NCBI GenBank assembly: GCA_014762635.1
Contig: JABURR010000039.1
Coordinates: forward strand, 1-64,000
Reading direction: 5' to 3'
DNA: 64,000 bases
Source of the DNA: Paracoccaceae bacterium
GTDB lineage: Bacteria; Pseudomonadota; Alphaproteobacteria; Rhodobacterales; Rhodobacteraceae
Positions 53,540 through 63,249 of the stretch are shown here, in pieces (position 1 is the first letter of the stretch; the number at the start of each line of letters is the position of its first letter). Position numbers and translations under genes: made by a program. The notes beneath the pieces are model-generated. The model ran no database searches. It was not told where the DNA came from and saw only the letters and a list, made by a program, of their open reading frames with translations.

Positions 53540-54814
53540 TCAGAGATCGCGGAACCGCTTCTCCTGACGGGCGGTCCAGCGCACCTTGAAGCGGAATCCG
53601 GTCTCGGTCGGGGTCTCGGATTCGACCACGCCCTGTTCGTGCAGCCAGGCCCGGCGCTGGCCGTCCGCGAAGGGCAATTCGATTTCCCGCTCCACCCGTT
53701 CTTCGTCCAGAGCGTCCGAGACGGCTTGCAGAAGCTCGTCCAAGCCGTCACCCGTAAGCGACGACAAAGCAAAGATATTTTCCCGCCGGTCGGCCTGCGC
53801 CTCGACCGCGGAACGGGCGTCGGGTGACAGCCGGTCGATCTTGTTCCAGGCCTCGAGCAGCGGCGCATCCTCGGCCACGCCAAGCTCGGCCAGGATGGTG
53901 TTCACGTCCTCGGCCTGCTCCTCGGTCTCGGCATGGCTGATGTCGCGCACGTGGATGATCAGGTCGGCGCCCAGAACCTCTTCCAGCGTGGCGCGGAAGG
54001 CGGCCACAAGCTGCGTCGGTAGATCGGAAATGAACCCCACCGTATCCGACAGAATAACCTTCCGCCCCGAGGGCAGAACCAACCCCCGCATGGTGGGGTC
54101 GAGCGTGGCGAAGAGCATGTCTTTCGCCATCACCTCTGCGCCGGTCAACCGGTTGAAAAGCGTGGATTTCCCGGCGTTCGTGTACCCCACCAGGGCCACC
54201 ACCGGAAACGGCACCTTGGCGCGCGAGGCGCGGTGCAACTCACGCGTCTTCACCACCTTCGCCAACTGCCGCCGCAGCCGGGTGATCGCCTCGTCGATGG
54301 CGCGGCGGTCGGCCTCGATCTGGGTTTCCCCCGGGCCGCCCACGAAGCCAAGCGCGCCGCGCTGCCGCTCAAGGTGGGTCCAGGCCCGCACCAGACGCGT
54401 GCGTTGGTAACTCAGCGCGGCCAGTTCCACCTGCAGCACGCCTTCGCGCGTCCGGGCGCGATCCGCGAAGATCTCGAGGATCAGCCCGGTCCGGTCCAGA
54501 AGCTTGACGTTCCACTCTTTTTCCAGGTTCCGCTGCTGGATTGGCGTCACCGGCCCATCCACCAGAACCAGATCGACCTCGGCCTCTTCGAACCAAGCCT
54601 TCAGCTCCGCGATCTTGCCGGTTCCAAACAGCAAACCCGCCTTGGCCTGCGGCAAGCGCACCACGTCGGCGCCGACCACCTCCAGCCCCGGCAGCGCCGC
54701 GGCAAGCGCCACAGCTTCCTCAAGCGCGGGACCCGGCTCTCGCCGTTCGCGGTCAGTCTTGATGTCAGGATGCAGCACCCAGGCGCGCGTTGCGCCCCCC
54801 GGATCAGTTCCCAC
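53540..54814 (-). CDS. hflX: GTPase HflX
   Basis: This 424-residue HflX GTPase splits or rescues stalled ribosomes. It has the N-terminal nucleotide-binding-like domain (about 1-165), helical linker (R-G-A-L-G-F-V-G-G-P-G-E-T-Q-I-E) and G domain with P-loop G-Y-T-N-A-G-K-S-T, switch II D-T-V-G-F-I, and N-K-I-D. The conserved hfq-hflX pairing is present: hfq stops two bases upstream of its start. It is the last gene of the leftward ntr/trk/hfq block. Confidence 0.95.
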   Translation of the reverse strand: MGTDPGGATRAWVLHPDIKTDRERREPGPALEEAVALAAALPGLEVVGADVVRLPQAKAGLLFGTGKIAELKAWFEEAEVDLVLVDGPVTPIQQRNLEKEWNVKLLDRTGLILEIFADRARTREGVLQVELAALSYQRTRLVRAWTHLERQRGALGFVGGPGETQIEADRRAIDEAITRLRRQLAKVVKTRELHRASRAKVPFPVVALVGYTNAGKSTLFNRLTGAEVMAKDMLFATLDPTMRGLVLPSGRKVILSDTVGFISDLPTQLVAAFRATLEEVLGADLIIHVRDISHAETEEQAEDVNTILAELGVAEDAPLLEAWNKIDRLSPDARSAVEAQADRRENIFALSSLTGDGLDELLQAVSDALDEERVEREIELPFADGQRRAWLHEQGVVESETPTETGFRFKVRWTARQEKRFRDL

Positions 54815-54816
54815 GT

Positions 54817-55050
54817 TTACTCGTCACCCTCGTAAAGCGAAATCGGCTGTGAGGGCATCACGGTCGAAATCGCGTGCTTGTAGACCAGCTGGGACTGACC
54901 ATCCCTGCGCAGAAGCACGCAGAAGTTGTCGAACCAGGTGATAACCCCCTGCAACTTCACACCGTTAATAAGGAAAATGGTGACCGGAACCTTGGCTTTC
55001 CGGACATGATTCAAAAATGCGTCTTGTAAATTCTGCTTGTCTGCAGCCAT
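54817..55050 (-). CDS. hfq: RNA chaperone Hfq
   Basis: This 77-residue Sm-fold protein forms a hexamer that pairs small RNAs with messages. It has the Sm1 motif ([25 protein letters not shown]) and Sm2 motif (Y-K-H-A-I-S-T-V). As in Rhodobacter-type Hfq, it lacks the long C-terminal tail of E. coli. In alphaproteobacteria Hfq influences nitrogen regulation, which matches its place next to ntr genes. It is followed by hflX two bases later. Confidence 0.98.
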   Translation of the reverse strand: MAADKQNLQDAFLNHVRKAKVPVTIFLINGVKLQGVITWFDNFCVLLRRDGQSQLVYKHAISTVMPSQPISLYEGDE

Positions 55051-55182
55051 TGCGTTCGCCTTTGTTCTTGTTTCCGCCCCGCTGTGGCGGACCTCAGTGC
55101 GCGAGGCCGAGTATGGAGTTCAATAGGGATAGAATCCACCGCAAATTTCAATCTGTTAGGGCGGATATCTACCTAACTCGCC

Positions 55183-56694
55183 TCAACTGCGCCAGAAATC
55201 CGGATTCAGCAGCGCAATAATTGCCAACGTTTCCAAACGCCCCAGAACCATCGCGGCCCCGACGATCATTTTCGCAGAATCATTCAAGGTCGCATAGCTG
55301 ATCGGAACCTCCGAGGCGACCTGTGCAAGCGGCCCCGTGGTTGAAAGGCTGGCCACCGCAAGAACCATGGCGGGCTCGAAATCCAGACCTGCCAGCCCCA
55401 ACGCAAGACATACCGCTGCAAGCGAAAGGGCAAAGAGCATGAAGAAGATCCAGGCCACGTAAGCGCCCTGACGCCTGATGCGGCGGGCCTCGACCCCGGC
55501 GCCGCCGACAGAGTTCGGATGGGTCAGCTTGTCGAGTTCCCGTCGCCCATGCATGTAGAGCGCGTAGACCCGCAAGAGCTTCACGCCCCCGGCGGTGGTC
55601 GCCACCCCGCCGCCAACAAGCGACAGGCCAAGCAGGATCACACCCGGCGTCGGCAGGCCCGACCAGGCCTGCGACGCGTCCCAAGCGCCCGACACGAAGC
55701 CGGTCGTGGACAGGAACGACAGAACCGTGAACACCGCCCCCCAGAGCGCGGAAATGGCGGCAGGTGCGTTCTCTTCCATATCCGTGGAGAAAGCGCCCAC
55801 CCAATGACGAAGGAACAGCAGGCCGGGGATAACGGTCACCGCGACGACAGCCATTCTGAACTCGGGATTCCTGAACAGAAACTGCACGCGCTGATGGGAC
55901 CGGTCCGGCGCGAATGTCTGGCGCGACACCGCGAACACGAAGAACAGCAGGATGATCGGTTCCCCCGAGCCGCCGCTCGGAGCGCCGGCAGGGCCGCCCA
56001 CCGGGGAAATCCCGCTGGTGGCAAGCGTGGACATGGCATGGCAGACCGCCACGAATGGCCCGTCTCCAGCCACGACGAGGGACACCCAAAGCACCAGGGT
56101 CAGACCGGAATAGACCGGCAACAGGTCGACCGCGAAACGCACGAGCCGTTCGGATGGGTCGGCCACATGGGTGATTTGCGGTGCGGCCTGGCCGATCTCG
56201 GCCGCCGACTCCACCTCGAACCCGCCAAGGTTCATCGGTGCGAGAATCGCGATGGCCGTCACCCAGACGAAGAAGCCGCCCAACCACCCCACCAGCGCGC
56301 GCCAGAAATGCACCGCCTGTGCCACGCGGCCAGCGCCTTCGATGAAATTGGCGCCGGTGGTGGTGAAGCTCGACACCATGTCGAGATAGGCGTTGAAGAA
56401 CCGCGCCCCGGGCACCGCGTCATAGACCGGCACGGCCAGCATCAGCGGCAGGATCAGATAGGCCCCCAGCAGCGCCAGCAGGTGGCTGCGGGCCTGGTTG
56501 GACACCTCGTAGGTCGACGTGGCGATGCCCACGATGGCGAAGAGAACCAGGAACAGTGTGCCCCAGTTGAAGAAGGCCAGCGCCACCTCGTAATCCCGCC
56601 CCGAAAAGGCGAGGGCCGCAGGCAGATACATCGCCAGCGCGCCGATCCCCATGAGGATGACAAGCAACGGCAGGCTGAGAATGCGCCCCAGCAT
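55183..56694 (-). CDS. trkH: Potassium uptake protein TrkH
   Basis: This 503-residue polytopic protein is the channel-like subunit of the Trk potassium uptake system. It has about ten helices in four M-P-M repeats, with selectivity-filter-like turns such as T-T-T-G-A-N near residue 113 and T-T-G-F-V-S-G near residue 328. Its start shares one base with the trkA stop, so the two subunits are translationally coupled. A 132-base gap separates it from hfq downstream. Potassium supply tied to ntr genes is a conserved alphaproteobacterial linkage. Confidence 0.95.
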   Translation of the reverse strand: MLGRILSLPLLVILMGIGALAMYLPAALAFSGRDYEVALAFFNWGTLFLVLFAIVGIATSTYEVSNQARSHLLALLGAYLILPLMLAVPVYDAVPGARFFNAYLDMVSSFTTTGANFIEGAGRVAQAVHFWRALVGWLGGFFVWVTAIAILAPMNLGGFEVESAAEIGQAAPQITHVADPSERLVRFAVDLLPVYSGLTLVLWVSLVVAGDGPFVAVCHAMSTLATSGISPVGGPAGAPSGGSGEPIILLFFVFAVSRQTFAPDRSHQRVQFLFRNPEFRMAVVAVTVIPGLLFLRHWVGAFSTDMEENAPAAISALWGAVFTVLSFLSTTGFVSGAWDASQAWSGLPTPGVILLGLSLVGGGVATTAGGVKLLRVYALYMHGRRELDKLTHPNSVGGAGVEARRIRRQGAYVAWIFFMLFALSLAAVCLALGLAGLDFEPAMVLAVASLSTTGPLAQVASEVPISYATLNDSAKMIVGAAMVLGRLETLAIIALLNPDFWRS

Positions 56695-58070
56695 CAGAAG
56701 AAGTCGATCGAGACCTGCAGGAGGCGCTCCACCTCGGGCACGTCATCGGCCATCGAGAACAGGACGATCACGTCGCCATCGTCGATCCGGGTCGCGCCTG
56801 TGGGTTTGACCACCTTGTCGCCCTTCAGCACCGCGCCCACCAGCACGCCCTCGGGGAAATCCACGTCGCGGATACGCTGCCCGGCAATGGGAGAGGTCGA
56901 CAGAACCTGCGCTTCCAGAACCTCGGCCTCGGCATCGCCGATCGCGTAGACGCCGCGCACCCGCCCGTGGCGGATGTGACGCAGGATCGAGCTGACAGTT
57001 GTGGCGCGCGGGTTGATATAGGCGTCGATCTCCAGTGCGGTCATCAGCGGCACAAGCGAGGGGTCGTTCACCAGGCAGATCGCCATGGAACAGCCCGCCT
57101 GCTTGGCCCGAACCGACGCCAGCAGGTTCACCTTGTCGTCATCGGTCACAGCCAAGATCGCATCGGCCCGATCGATATTCGCCTCGGCCAGAAGCTCCAT
57201 GTTCAGGCCGTCGCCGTTCAGGACGATGGTCCGCTCCAGCGCATCGGCAGCCCGTTCGGCGGCGGCGCGGTTGCGCTCGATCACCTTGGCGCGCACCCGG
57301 TCGGGGCGGCCCTCCAGCGCCTTGGCCACGGCAAGGCCGACGTTGCCGCCGCCCACGATCACCACCCGCTCCTGCTTCTTCACCGACTTGCCAAAGATCT
57401 CCAGCGTCCGGTTCACGTCCTCCACGTGGGAGAAGACATATATCTGGTCATCAGGGAAAAGCTGGTCCCCGGGTTCGGGCGCGAAGAGCGTGCCCTCGCG
57501 CCGCACCCCCACCACGATGGCCCGAAGGGTCGAGAAGAGGTCGGTCAACTGCCGCAAGGGCGTGTTCACCACCGGGCAGTCGTCATCCAGAGCGATGCCC
57601 AGAAGCTGGAGCCGGCCATCAAGAAAGCTTTGGGTGTCAAAGGCCACCGGCGCGCCCAGACGCCGCAGGGCGGCCTCGGCCACCTCCCGCTCGGGGCTGA
57701 TCACCACGTCGATGGGCAGGTGATCCCGGCGGTAGAGGTCGGAATAGATCGCGGACAGATAGGATTGCGCCCGGATTCGCGCGATCTTGCGCGGGACCGA
57801 GAAGACCGAATGCGCCACCTGGCAGGTGACCATGTTCACCTCGTCGGACAGCGTCGCAGCGATCACCATGTCCGCGTCCCGGGCCCCTGCCCGATCCAGC
57901 ACATCGGGATAGCTGGCATGACCCGCCACGCCCTGCACGTCGAGCGTATCCATCGCCCGCCGCACAAGGTCAGCGTTGCTGTCCACGACGGTGACGTCGT
58001 TACGCTCGCCCGAGAGGTGCCGCGCGATCTGCCAGCCAACCTGGCCCGCGCCGCAGATGATGACTTTCAT
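56694..58070 (-). CDS. trkA: Trk system potassium uptake protein TrkA
   Basis: This 458-residue cytoplasmic regulator of TrkH has two tandem RCK units. Each has a Rossmann NAD(H)/ATP site: I-C-G-A-G-Q-V-G-W-Q-I-A at residue 4 and I-V-G-G-G-N-V-G-L-A-V-A at about 234, each followed by a TrkA-C domain. Binding of nucleotide gates potassium flow. It is downstream of ntrX (53-base gap) and coupled to trkH. Confidence 0.96.
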   Translation of the reverse strand: MKVIICGAGQVGWQIARHLSGERNDVTVVDSNADLVRRAMDTLDVQGVAGHASYPDVLDRAGARDADMVIAATLSDEVNMVTCQVAHSVFSVPRKIARIRAQSYLSAIYSDLYRRDHLPIDVVISPEREVAEAALRRLGAPVAFDTQSFLDGRLQLLGIALDDDCPVVNTPLRQLTDLFSTLRAIVVGVRREGTLFAPEPGDQLFPDDQIYVFSHVEDVNRTLEIFGKSVKKQERVVIVGGGNVGLAVAKALEGRPDRVRAKVIERNRAAAERAADALERTIVLNGDGLNMELLAEANIDRADAILAVTDDDKVNLLASVRAKQAGCSMAICLVNDPSLVPLMTALEIDAYINPRATTVSSILRHIRHGRVRGVYAIGDAEAEVLEAQVLSTSPIAGQRIRDVDFPEGVLVGAVLKGDKVVKPTGATRIDDGDVIVLFSMADDVPEVERLLQVSIDFF

Positions 58071-58123
58071 CCCTCAGTCCCTGTCTACCTCTGCCGAAGG
58101 GATGGCAGATGGTCGGGGGGGCG

Positions 58124-59536
58124 TCAATCGGCAGGCTCCTCTTCCACGTGGGCGACGCGCGCCCCGGACTTGTTCGTGGTGACCACGCCCAGCGACTTGA
58201 GCTTGCGGTGCAGCGCAGACCGCTCCATGCCCACGAAATTCGCCGTGCGGCTGATATTCCCGCCGAAACGGTTGATCTGGGTCAGAAGGTATTCACGCTC
58301 GAACAACTCCCGCGCTTCGCGCAGGGGAAGGGTGGCAAGGCTGCCGCCAAGCACCACGCGATCTTCCGAACCGGACCGCGGCGAAACGTCCTGCGCCGGA
58401 ATCTCCTCGGCCGAGATCGGACCGCTTCCGTCGCCCAGGATCAGGATCCGCTCGATCACGTTCTTCAACTGCCGCACGTTCCCGGGCCAGCGCATGGTCT
58501 GCAGCAAGGCAACCGCATCCTCTGAGAGCGGGCGCAACGGAAGGCCCTGGCTCTTGTTGAACCCGGCGATGAAATGGTCGGCCAGCTTGGGAATGTCTTC
58601 GCGTCGATCTTCCAGCGGCGGAACCTCGATCGGCACGACGTTCAGGCGATGGTAAAGCTCCTGGCGGAAGTTCCCGGCATCAATCTCGGACTGCAAATCC
58701 CTGTTGGTGCTGGAAATTACCCGGATGTCGACCCGCACCTTGTCGGTGCCGCCGACGCGCTGGAACTGCTGCTCAACCAGCACCCGAAGGATCTTGGACT
58801 GGGTGCCAAGCGGCATGTCGGCCACCTCGTCGAAATAAAGCACCCCGCCATGCGCCTCGTCGAGCATCCCCTGCTCGACCCCGCGTTCGGGCGTTTCACG
58901 GCCGAACAGAACCTCTTCCATGCGCTCGGGCTCGATCGAAGCGGCATTCACGCAAACGAACGGCGCCGAGGCGCGCGTGGAATTGGCGTGGATGAAGCGC
59001 GCCGCGACTTCCTTGCCCACCCCGGCAGGCCCGGTCAGCATCACCCGCCCGTTGGACTTGGTGACCTTTTCAAGCTGCGATTTCAGCGTCTTGAACACCG
59101 TGCTTGTCCCAATCATGTCCGAGCATGTCACGTCGCGGCGGCGCAGATCGTGGTTCTCTCGGCGCAGGCGCGAGGTCTCCATCGCCCGCCCGATCACCAC
59201 CATCAACTGGTCGATGTTGAAGGGCTTCTCGATGAAGTCATAGGCACCCTGCTTGATGGCGGCGACCGCGATCTCGATGTTGCCATGCCCCGAGATGATG
59301 ACCACAGGAATATCGGGATTGTCGCGTTTCACCGATTTCAGGATGTCGATGCCGTCCATCCGACTGTCCTTTAGCCAGATATCCAGGATGATCAGCGACG
59401 GCGGATCGTTGTTGATCTCCTTCATGCAATCGTCGGAATTTCCCGCCAAACGAACCGTGTACCCCTCGTCGCGCAGGATATCCCCGATCAATTCCCGGAT
59501 ATCGCGCTCGTCATCCACGATAAGAATGTCGCCCAT
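58124..59536 (-). CDS. ntrX: Nitrogen-related response regulator NtrX
   Basis: This 470-residue NtrC-family regulator has a receiver (1-120, D-D-E-R, phospho-Asp52 in I-I-L-D-I-W), an AAA+ domain (about 140-370, Walker A G-P-A-G-V-G-K-E, Walker B G-V-L-Y-F-D-E-V-A-D-M) and a Fis-type HTH (about 425-455, N-I-S-R-T-A-N-F-V-G-M-E-R-S-A-L-H-R-K). The sigma-54 contact GAFTGA is not present; the loop instead reads G-R-E-T-P-E-R-G-V-E-Q. It follows ntrY by 12 bases, forming the NtrY/NtrX pair that responds to redox or nitrogen respiration conditions. Confidence 0.95.
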   Translation of the reverse strand: MGDILIVDDERDIRELIGDILRDEGYTVRLAGNSDDCMKEINNDPPSLIILDIWLKDSRMDGIDILKSVKRDNPDIPVVIISGHGNIEIAVAAIKQGAYDFIEKPFNIDQLMVVIGRAMETSRLRRENHDLRRRDVTCSDMIGTSTVFKTLKSQLEKVTKSNGRVMLTGPAGVGKEVAARFIHANSTRASAPFVCVNAASIEPERMEEVLFGRETPERGVEQGMLDEAHGGVLYFDEVADMPLGTQSKILRVLVEQQFQRVGGTDKVRVDIRVISSTNRDLQSEIDAGNFRQELYHRLNVVPIEVPPLEDRREDIPKLADHFIAGFNKSQGLPLRPLSEDAVALLQTMRWPGNVRQLKNVIERILILGDGSGPISAEEIPAQDVSPRSGSEDRVVLGGSLATLPLREARELFEREYLLTQINRFGGNISRTANFVGMERSALHRKLKSLGVVTTNKSGARVAHVEEEPAD

Positions 59537-59548
59537 AACTTTACCTCC

Positions 59549-61807
59549 TCAAACCGCTAGGGCCTTCAGGCCCTGATCTTGTTCAACCGTTGTCACCGGC
59601 AGGCGGATATCGACCCGTGCCCCGCGATGCGCGCCCTCGGCAAAGGGCTCGGCATCGCTCAGGGTGAGCGTCCCGCCATGTTCCTCGATAATCTTCTTCA
59701 CGATAGGCAGGCCGAGGCCCGTCCCCTTGTCACGTGTCGTCACGTAGGGTTCGAACAGGCGCGACCGGTCCTCGGGGAAGCCGCAGCCATTGTCCGAAAT
59801 CGAGATCAGAGCCGCCCGGGGCTCTAGCGCCATCTCGATATTGATCCGCGGGATATAGCCATCCGGCGCGCCGGACAGGACGAAACCGTCGATCGCCTCC
59901 CCGGCATTCTTGATCAGGTTGGTGAGGGCCTGGCCGATCATCGTGGCATCGAGGTCGGCCAGCACCTTGTCTTCGGGCAGGTCCGCAGAAATCAGCACCC
60001 CGTCCAGCGCCTCTTCCTGCAAGATGACCGACTCGCGGACCAGCTTCACCAGGTCCTGCAGCTTGCGCTCGGGCTCGGGCATCCGCGCGAATTTCGAGAA
60101 TTCGTCCACGATCCGGCGCAGGTCCTCGGTCTGGCGGACGATCACATCGGTGTAGTTTTCCAACAACGCCTCGTCCTCGCCCACGGCTTTGCGGAACTTG
60201 CGCTTGATGCGTTCCGCCGACAGCTGGATCGGGGTCAGCGGATTCTTGATCTCATGCGCGATACGGCGCGCCACGTCGCCCCAGGCCGCCATCCGCTGCG
60301 CTGAAACCAGGTCTGTCACGTCGTCGAATGCGATCACGTAGCCTTCAAGCTGGTCGCGGGCCCCGCGCCGGGTCGCCATGCGGACAAGCAGGTTTTCCAT
60401 CCGTCCGGCACGCGAAACGCGGATTTCCTCCTGGGCCACTTCCAACCCGCTCTCGCGCAGCCGGTCGAACAGGGACGCGAACTCGGGCACGACCTCGGCG
60501 AGCATGACCGAATGTTCTTCCAGGGTCGGCATCCGAAGCAACCGCTCGGCAGAGCGGTTGGCAAAGGTCACGCGACCATCGGAATCCACCCCGACAACGC
60601 CTGCCGTGATCGACGACAGCACCGAGTCGAACAGCCGTCGCCGCCGGTCGATCTGGCGGTTCGTCTCCATCAGCGCGTCCCGCTGTCCCTTGAGCTGAAG
60701 CGTCATCTGATTGAACACCCGGCCCAGCATCGCAATCTCGTCGTCGGTATCTTCTTCGACCACCTGCACGTCCAGGTCGCCCGAGCCGACTCGCTGCGCC
60801 GCCCCTGCCAGCCGCCCGACTGGCCGCGAAAGGCGCTCTGCAAACCACAAGCCGAGCCAGATCGACGCAAGAATCAGGATCACCGCGAACCCGAGATACA
60901 GCAGCCCGAACTCGAACAGCAGCCGCCCACGCTCGGACTCGAGCTGGTTGTAGAAGCGGACGGTTTCCTGGGTTTCGTCCAGCAGGCTCAGGATTTCGCC
61001 GTCCACGCTGCGCGAGACATAGAGGAACCGGTCCACGTAGTTGTTCAGCGCGACCAGCGCGCGGAATTCGTTGATGTCCCAGTCCTCGATGATGACGGTT
61101 TCGCCCGCGCGGGCGCGGTTGAACTGGTCGCGCGTCGGGAGTTCGTAGTCGAAAAGGTAGGAACGGTCACCGCGCGCGCGGATCTCGCCGGTGCCGTCGA
61201 TGAGATAGGCCTCGCGCAGGCCCCGCTGGATCTGGCTTTGCCCTTGGGTCAGGACCTGCCGCAACTGGCCATCGGCGATGAAGAAATTCGCGTTCCGCGC
61301 GGCATCAAGGTAATCGGCGAGGACCTCGGCGTCTTCTGCCAGGTCGCGCCGGTGTTCCTGCTCATAGGCCTCCGCTGCAGCCAGCGAGCTTCCGACCACC
61401 TGCCGAACCCGATCCGAAAACCACCCCTCCAACCCGACGTTGACCGTCAGACCGGCAAAGATGGCAACCATGACCGTGGGAATGAGCGCCATGATCGCGA
61501 AGACACCGGTCAGGCGCAGGTGAAGTCGCGAGCCTGCCGACTTCCGGCGGGTGGCCGCGATCATCTGCGCCACCCGTTGCATCACGAGCGCAACCAAAAC
61601 CAGCACGTACACAAGGTCGGCCAGAAGAACGAGCCGAAGCGAGAGCGCCGATGCGCCCTTGTCCAGAGGACCGAGGACCAGGAAGGTGGCAAACGCCAGC
61701 ACAGGCCCCAACAGAACAAGCCCGAGCGCAACAGCGTTCTGTAGCCGCTGAAGAATATGGAGACGCGTCAGCCTGTCCCAAGTCGCCAGTCGCGCAGCTG
61801 TGCGCAC
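59549..61807 (-). CDS. ntrY: Membrane sensor histidine kinase NtrY
   Basis: This 752-residue kinase has three hydrophobic segments in the first 110 residues, a periplasmic sensing region (about 130-290), a fourth helix, HAMP (about 320-370), PAS (about 390-490), HisKA with I-A-H-E-I-K-N-P-L-T-P-I-Q (phospho-His near 512) and HATPase_c with D-N-G-C-G-F-P. It phosphorylates NtrX. The usual start near T-W-D-R-L-T-R-L is present after an arginine-rich N-terminus. The 77-base gap to ntrC may contain its own promoter. Confidence 0.95.
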   Translation of the reverse strand: MRTAARLATWDRLTRLHILQRLQNAVALGLVLLGPVLAFATFLVLGPLDKGASALSLRLVLLADLVYVLVLVALVMQRVAQMIAATRRKSAGSRLHLRLTGVFAIMALIPTVMVAIFAGLTVNVGLEGWFSDRVRQVVGSSLAAAEAYEQEHRRDLAEDAEVLADYLDAARNANFFIADGQLRQVLTQGQSQIQRGLREAYLIDGTGEIRARGDRSYLFDYELPTRDQFNRARAGETVIIEDWDINEFRALVALNNYVDRFLYVSRSVDGEILSLLDETQETVRFYNQLESERGRLLFEFGLLYLGFAVILILASIWLGLWFAERLSRPVGRLAGAAQRVGSGDLDVQVVEEDTDDEIAMLGRVFNQMTLQLKGQRDALMETNRQIDRRRRLFDSVLSSITAGVVGVDSDGRVTFANRSAERLLRMPTLEEHSVMLAEVVPEFASLFDRLRESGLEVAQEEIRVSRAGRMENLLVRMATRRGARDQLEGYVIAFDDVTDLVSAQRMAAWGDVARRIAHEIKNPLTPIQLSAERIKRKFRKAVGEDEALLENYTDVIVRQTEDLRRIVDEFSKFARMPEPERKLQDLVKLVRESVILQEEALDGVLISADLPEDKVLADLDATMIGQALTNLIKNAGEAIDGFVLSGAPDGYIPRINIEMALEPRAALISISDNGCGFPEDRSRLFEPYVTTRDKGTGLGLPIVKKIIEEHGGTLTLSDAEPFAEGAHRGARVDIRLPVTTVEQDQGLKALAV

Positions 61808-61884
61808 GGCCTACACCCCGCTCGTTCACCGTTTCCCGGTGGCTGCGGCGTGTGACGCCGATTTGCCACTTCTATGTGACCTTT

Positions 61885-63249
61885 TTACATCAACTTGCGG
61901 CGGCGTGTCACCTGAATATCCAGATCCGTGATCTTCTTGCGCAAAGTATTCCGGTTGATGCCCAGCAGATCGGCACATTTCGCCTGGTTGCCCGCCGTCG
62001 CATCCAGCGCAATCTCGATCAGCGGCAGTTCCACTTCGCGCAGGATCCGCTGATAAAGTCCCGGCGGCGGCAGCACGCCGCCATGCAGATCAAAGTACCG
62101 GCGCAGGTGCTTGTGAACCGAGGTCGACAGCTTGTCGCCGTCGCCCCCACCCTGCAGCGGCTCCATAGCCGGTTGATTTCCAAGGACTTGTTCGGCCTCG
62201 GCGCGGGTGATCTCTTCTTCCGAGGAGGTCACGACAAGGCGCCGGATCGTGTTTTCAAGCTGCCGGACGTTGCCGGGCCAGCTGTAGGCGCGGATCAAAT
62301 CCATCGCCTCGGGGCTGAAGCGGCGCAGGTTGAACCCCTCCCGCTCGGCCCGGGCAAGGAAGTGATCAGCCAAAAGCGGGATGTCCTCGACCCGTTCGCG
62401 CAGGGACGGAACGGTCAGCGAAACTCCGCCGAGGCGGTAGAACAGGTCCTGTCGGAACTGCCCAGCCTCCATTTTCTTGGCCAGGTCGGCCTGGCTGGTG
62501 GCCATGATGCGCGGCGCGTTGTCGGTGAAACTGTCGAGCATGCGCACGATTCGGGCCTGGGCCTCCTCGCTCAGGTCGCCCACCTCGTCGAACAGGATCG
62601 AGCCATTGCGCGCGCGGCTGATGATCGCGGAGGGGCCTTCCATCGTAGACAGGTCGGCGGCCATGGCGGTGACGAAGGGAAGGTTCCGCCGGTCCGAGAA
62701 ATCGTGGATCGCGCGCGCGATCAGGGACTTGCCCGTGCCCGACTCGCCACTGATCAGCACCGGCAGATCCGTGTTCATCACCCGCGCGACCAGCCGGTAG
62801 AGCTCCTGCATGGCCGGCGTGCGGCCCACCAGCGGTAGATCGTCCGACTGCTCGTCGTCCTTCGCCTTCGCCACCGGCGCGCGGCGCTTGACCTCAAGCG
62901 CGCGCGAGGCCCGTTTCATCAGGTCCGGCAGGTCGAATGGTTTGGGCAGGTAGTCGAAGGCCTCGGCCTCGGCGGCCTGGATCGCGGTCATGATCGTGTT
63001 CTGCGCCGAAATGACGATCACCGGCAGGCCCGGCCGTTCCTCGGCGATCAGCGGCAACTGCTCGAGCCCGTTCCCGTCGGGCATGACCACGTCCGAGATG
63101 ACGAGGTCGCCCTTGCCCTCTTCCACCCAGCGCATGAGCGTCACCAGAGACGAGGTAGCATGGACTTTACACCCCGCCCGCGAGAGCGCCTGGGTCAATA
63201 CCGTGCGGATCGTCTTGTCGTCGTCGGCGACCAGAACTGTCCCGTCCAT
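61885..63249 (-). CDS. ntrC: Nitrogen regulatory protein NtrC (GAFTGA-less type)
   Basis: This 454-residue response regulator has a receiver (1-120, phospho-Asp53 in V-I-S-D-V-V-M-P-D), AAA+ domain (about 140-370, Walker A G-E-S-G-T-G-K-S, Walker [10 protein letters not shown]) and Fis-type HTH (about 425-450, [18 protein letters not shown]). Between the Walker motifs the usual E-L-F-G-H-x-x-G-A-F-T-G-A segment is deleted. Rhodobacter capsulatus NtrC has the same loss and activates sigma-70 promoters. It follows ntrB directly with no gap. Confidence 0.95.
   Translation of the reverse strand: MDGTVLVADDDKTIRTVLTQALSRAGCKVHATSSLVTLMRWVEEGKGDLVISDVVMPDGNGLEQLPLIAEERPGLPVIVISAQNTIMTAIQAAEAEAFDYLPKPFDLPDLMKRASRALEVKRRAPVAKAKDDEQSDDLPLVGRTPAMQELYRLVARVMNTDLPVLISGESGTGKSLIARAIHDFSDRRNLPFVTAMAADLSTMEGPSAIISRARNGSILFDEVGDLSEEAQARIVRMLDSFTDNAPRIMATSQADLAKKMEAGQFRQDLFYRLGGVSLTVPSLRERVEDIPLLADHFLARAEREGFNLRRFSPEAMDLIRAYSWPGNVRQLENTIRRLVVTSSEEEITRAEAEQVLGNQPAMEPLQGGGDGDKLSTSVHKHLRRYFDLHGGVLPPPGLYQRILREVELPLIEIALDATAGNQAKCADLLGINRNTLRKKITDLDIQVTRRRKLM

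Noticed and set aside
56967-58655. Long open frame (562 codons) on the plus strand
   Set aside because: It is antisense to trkA and the end of ntrX, and has the His/Gly/Arg-rich composition of a shadow frame.
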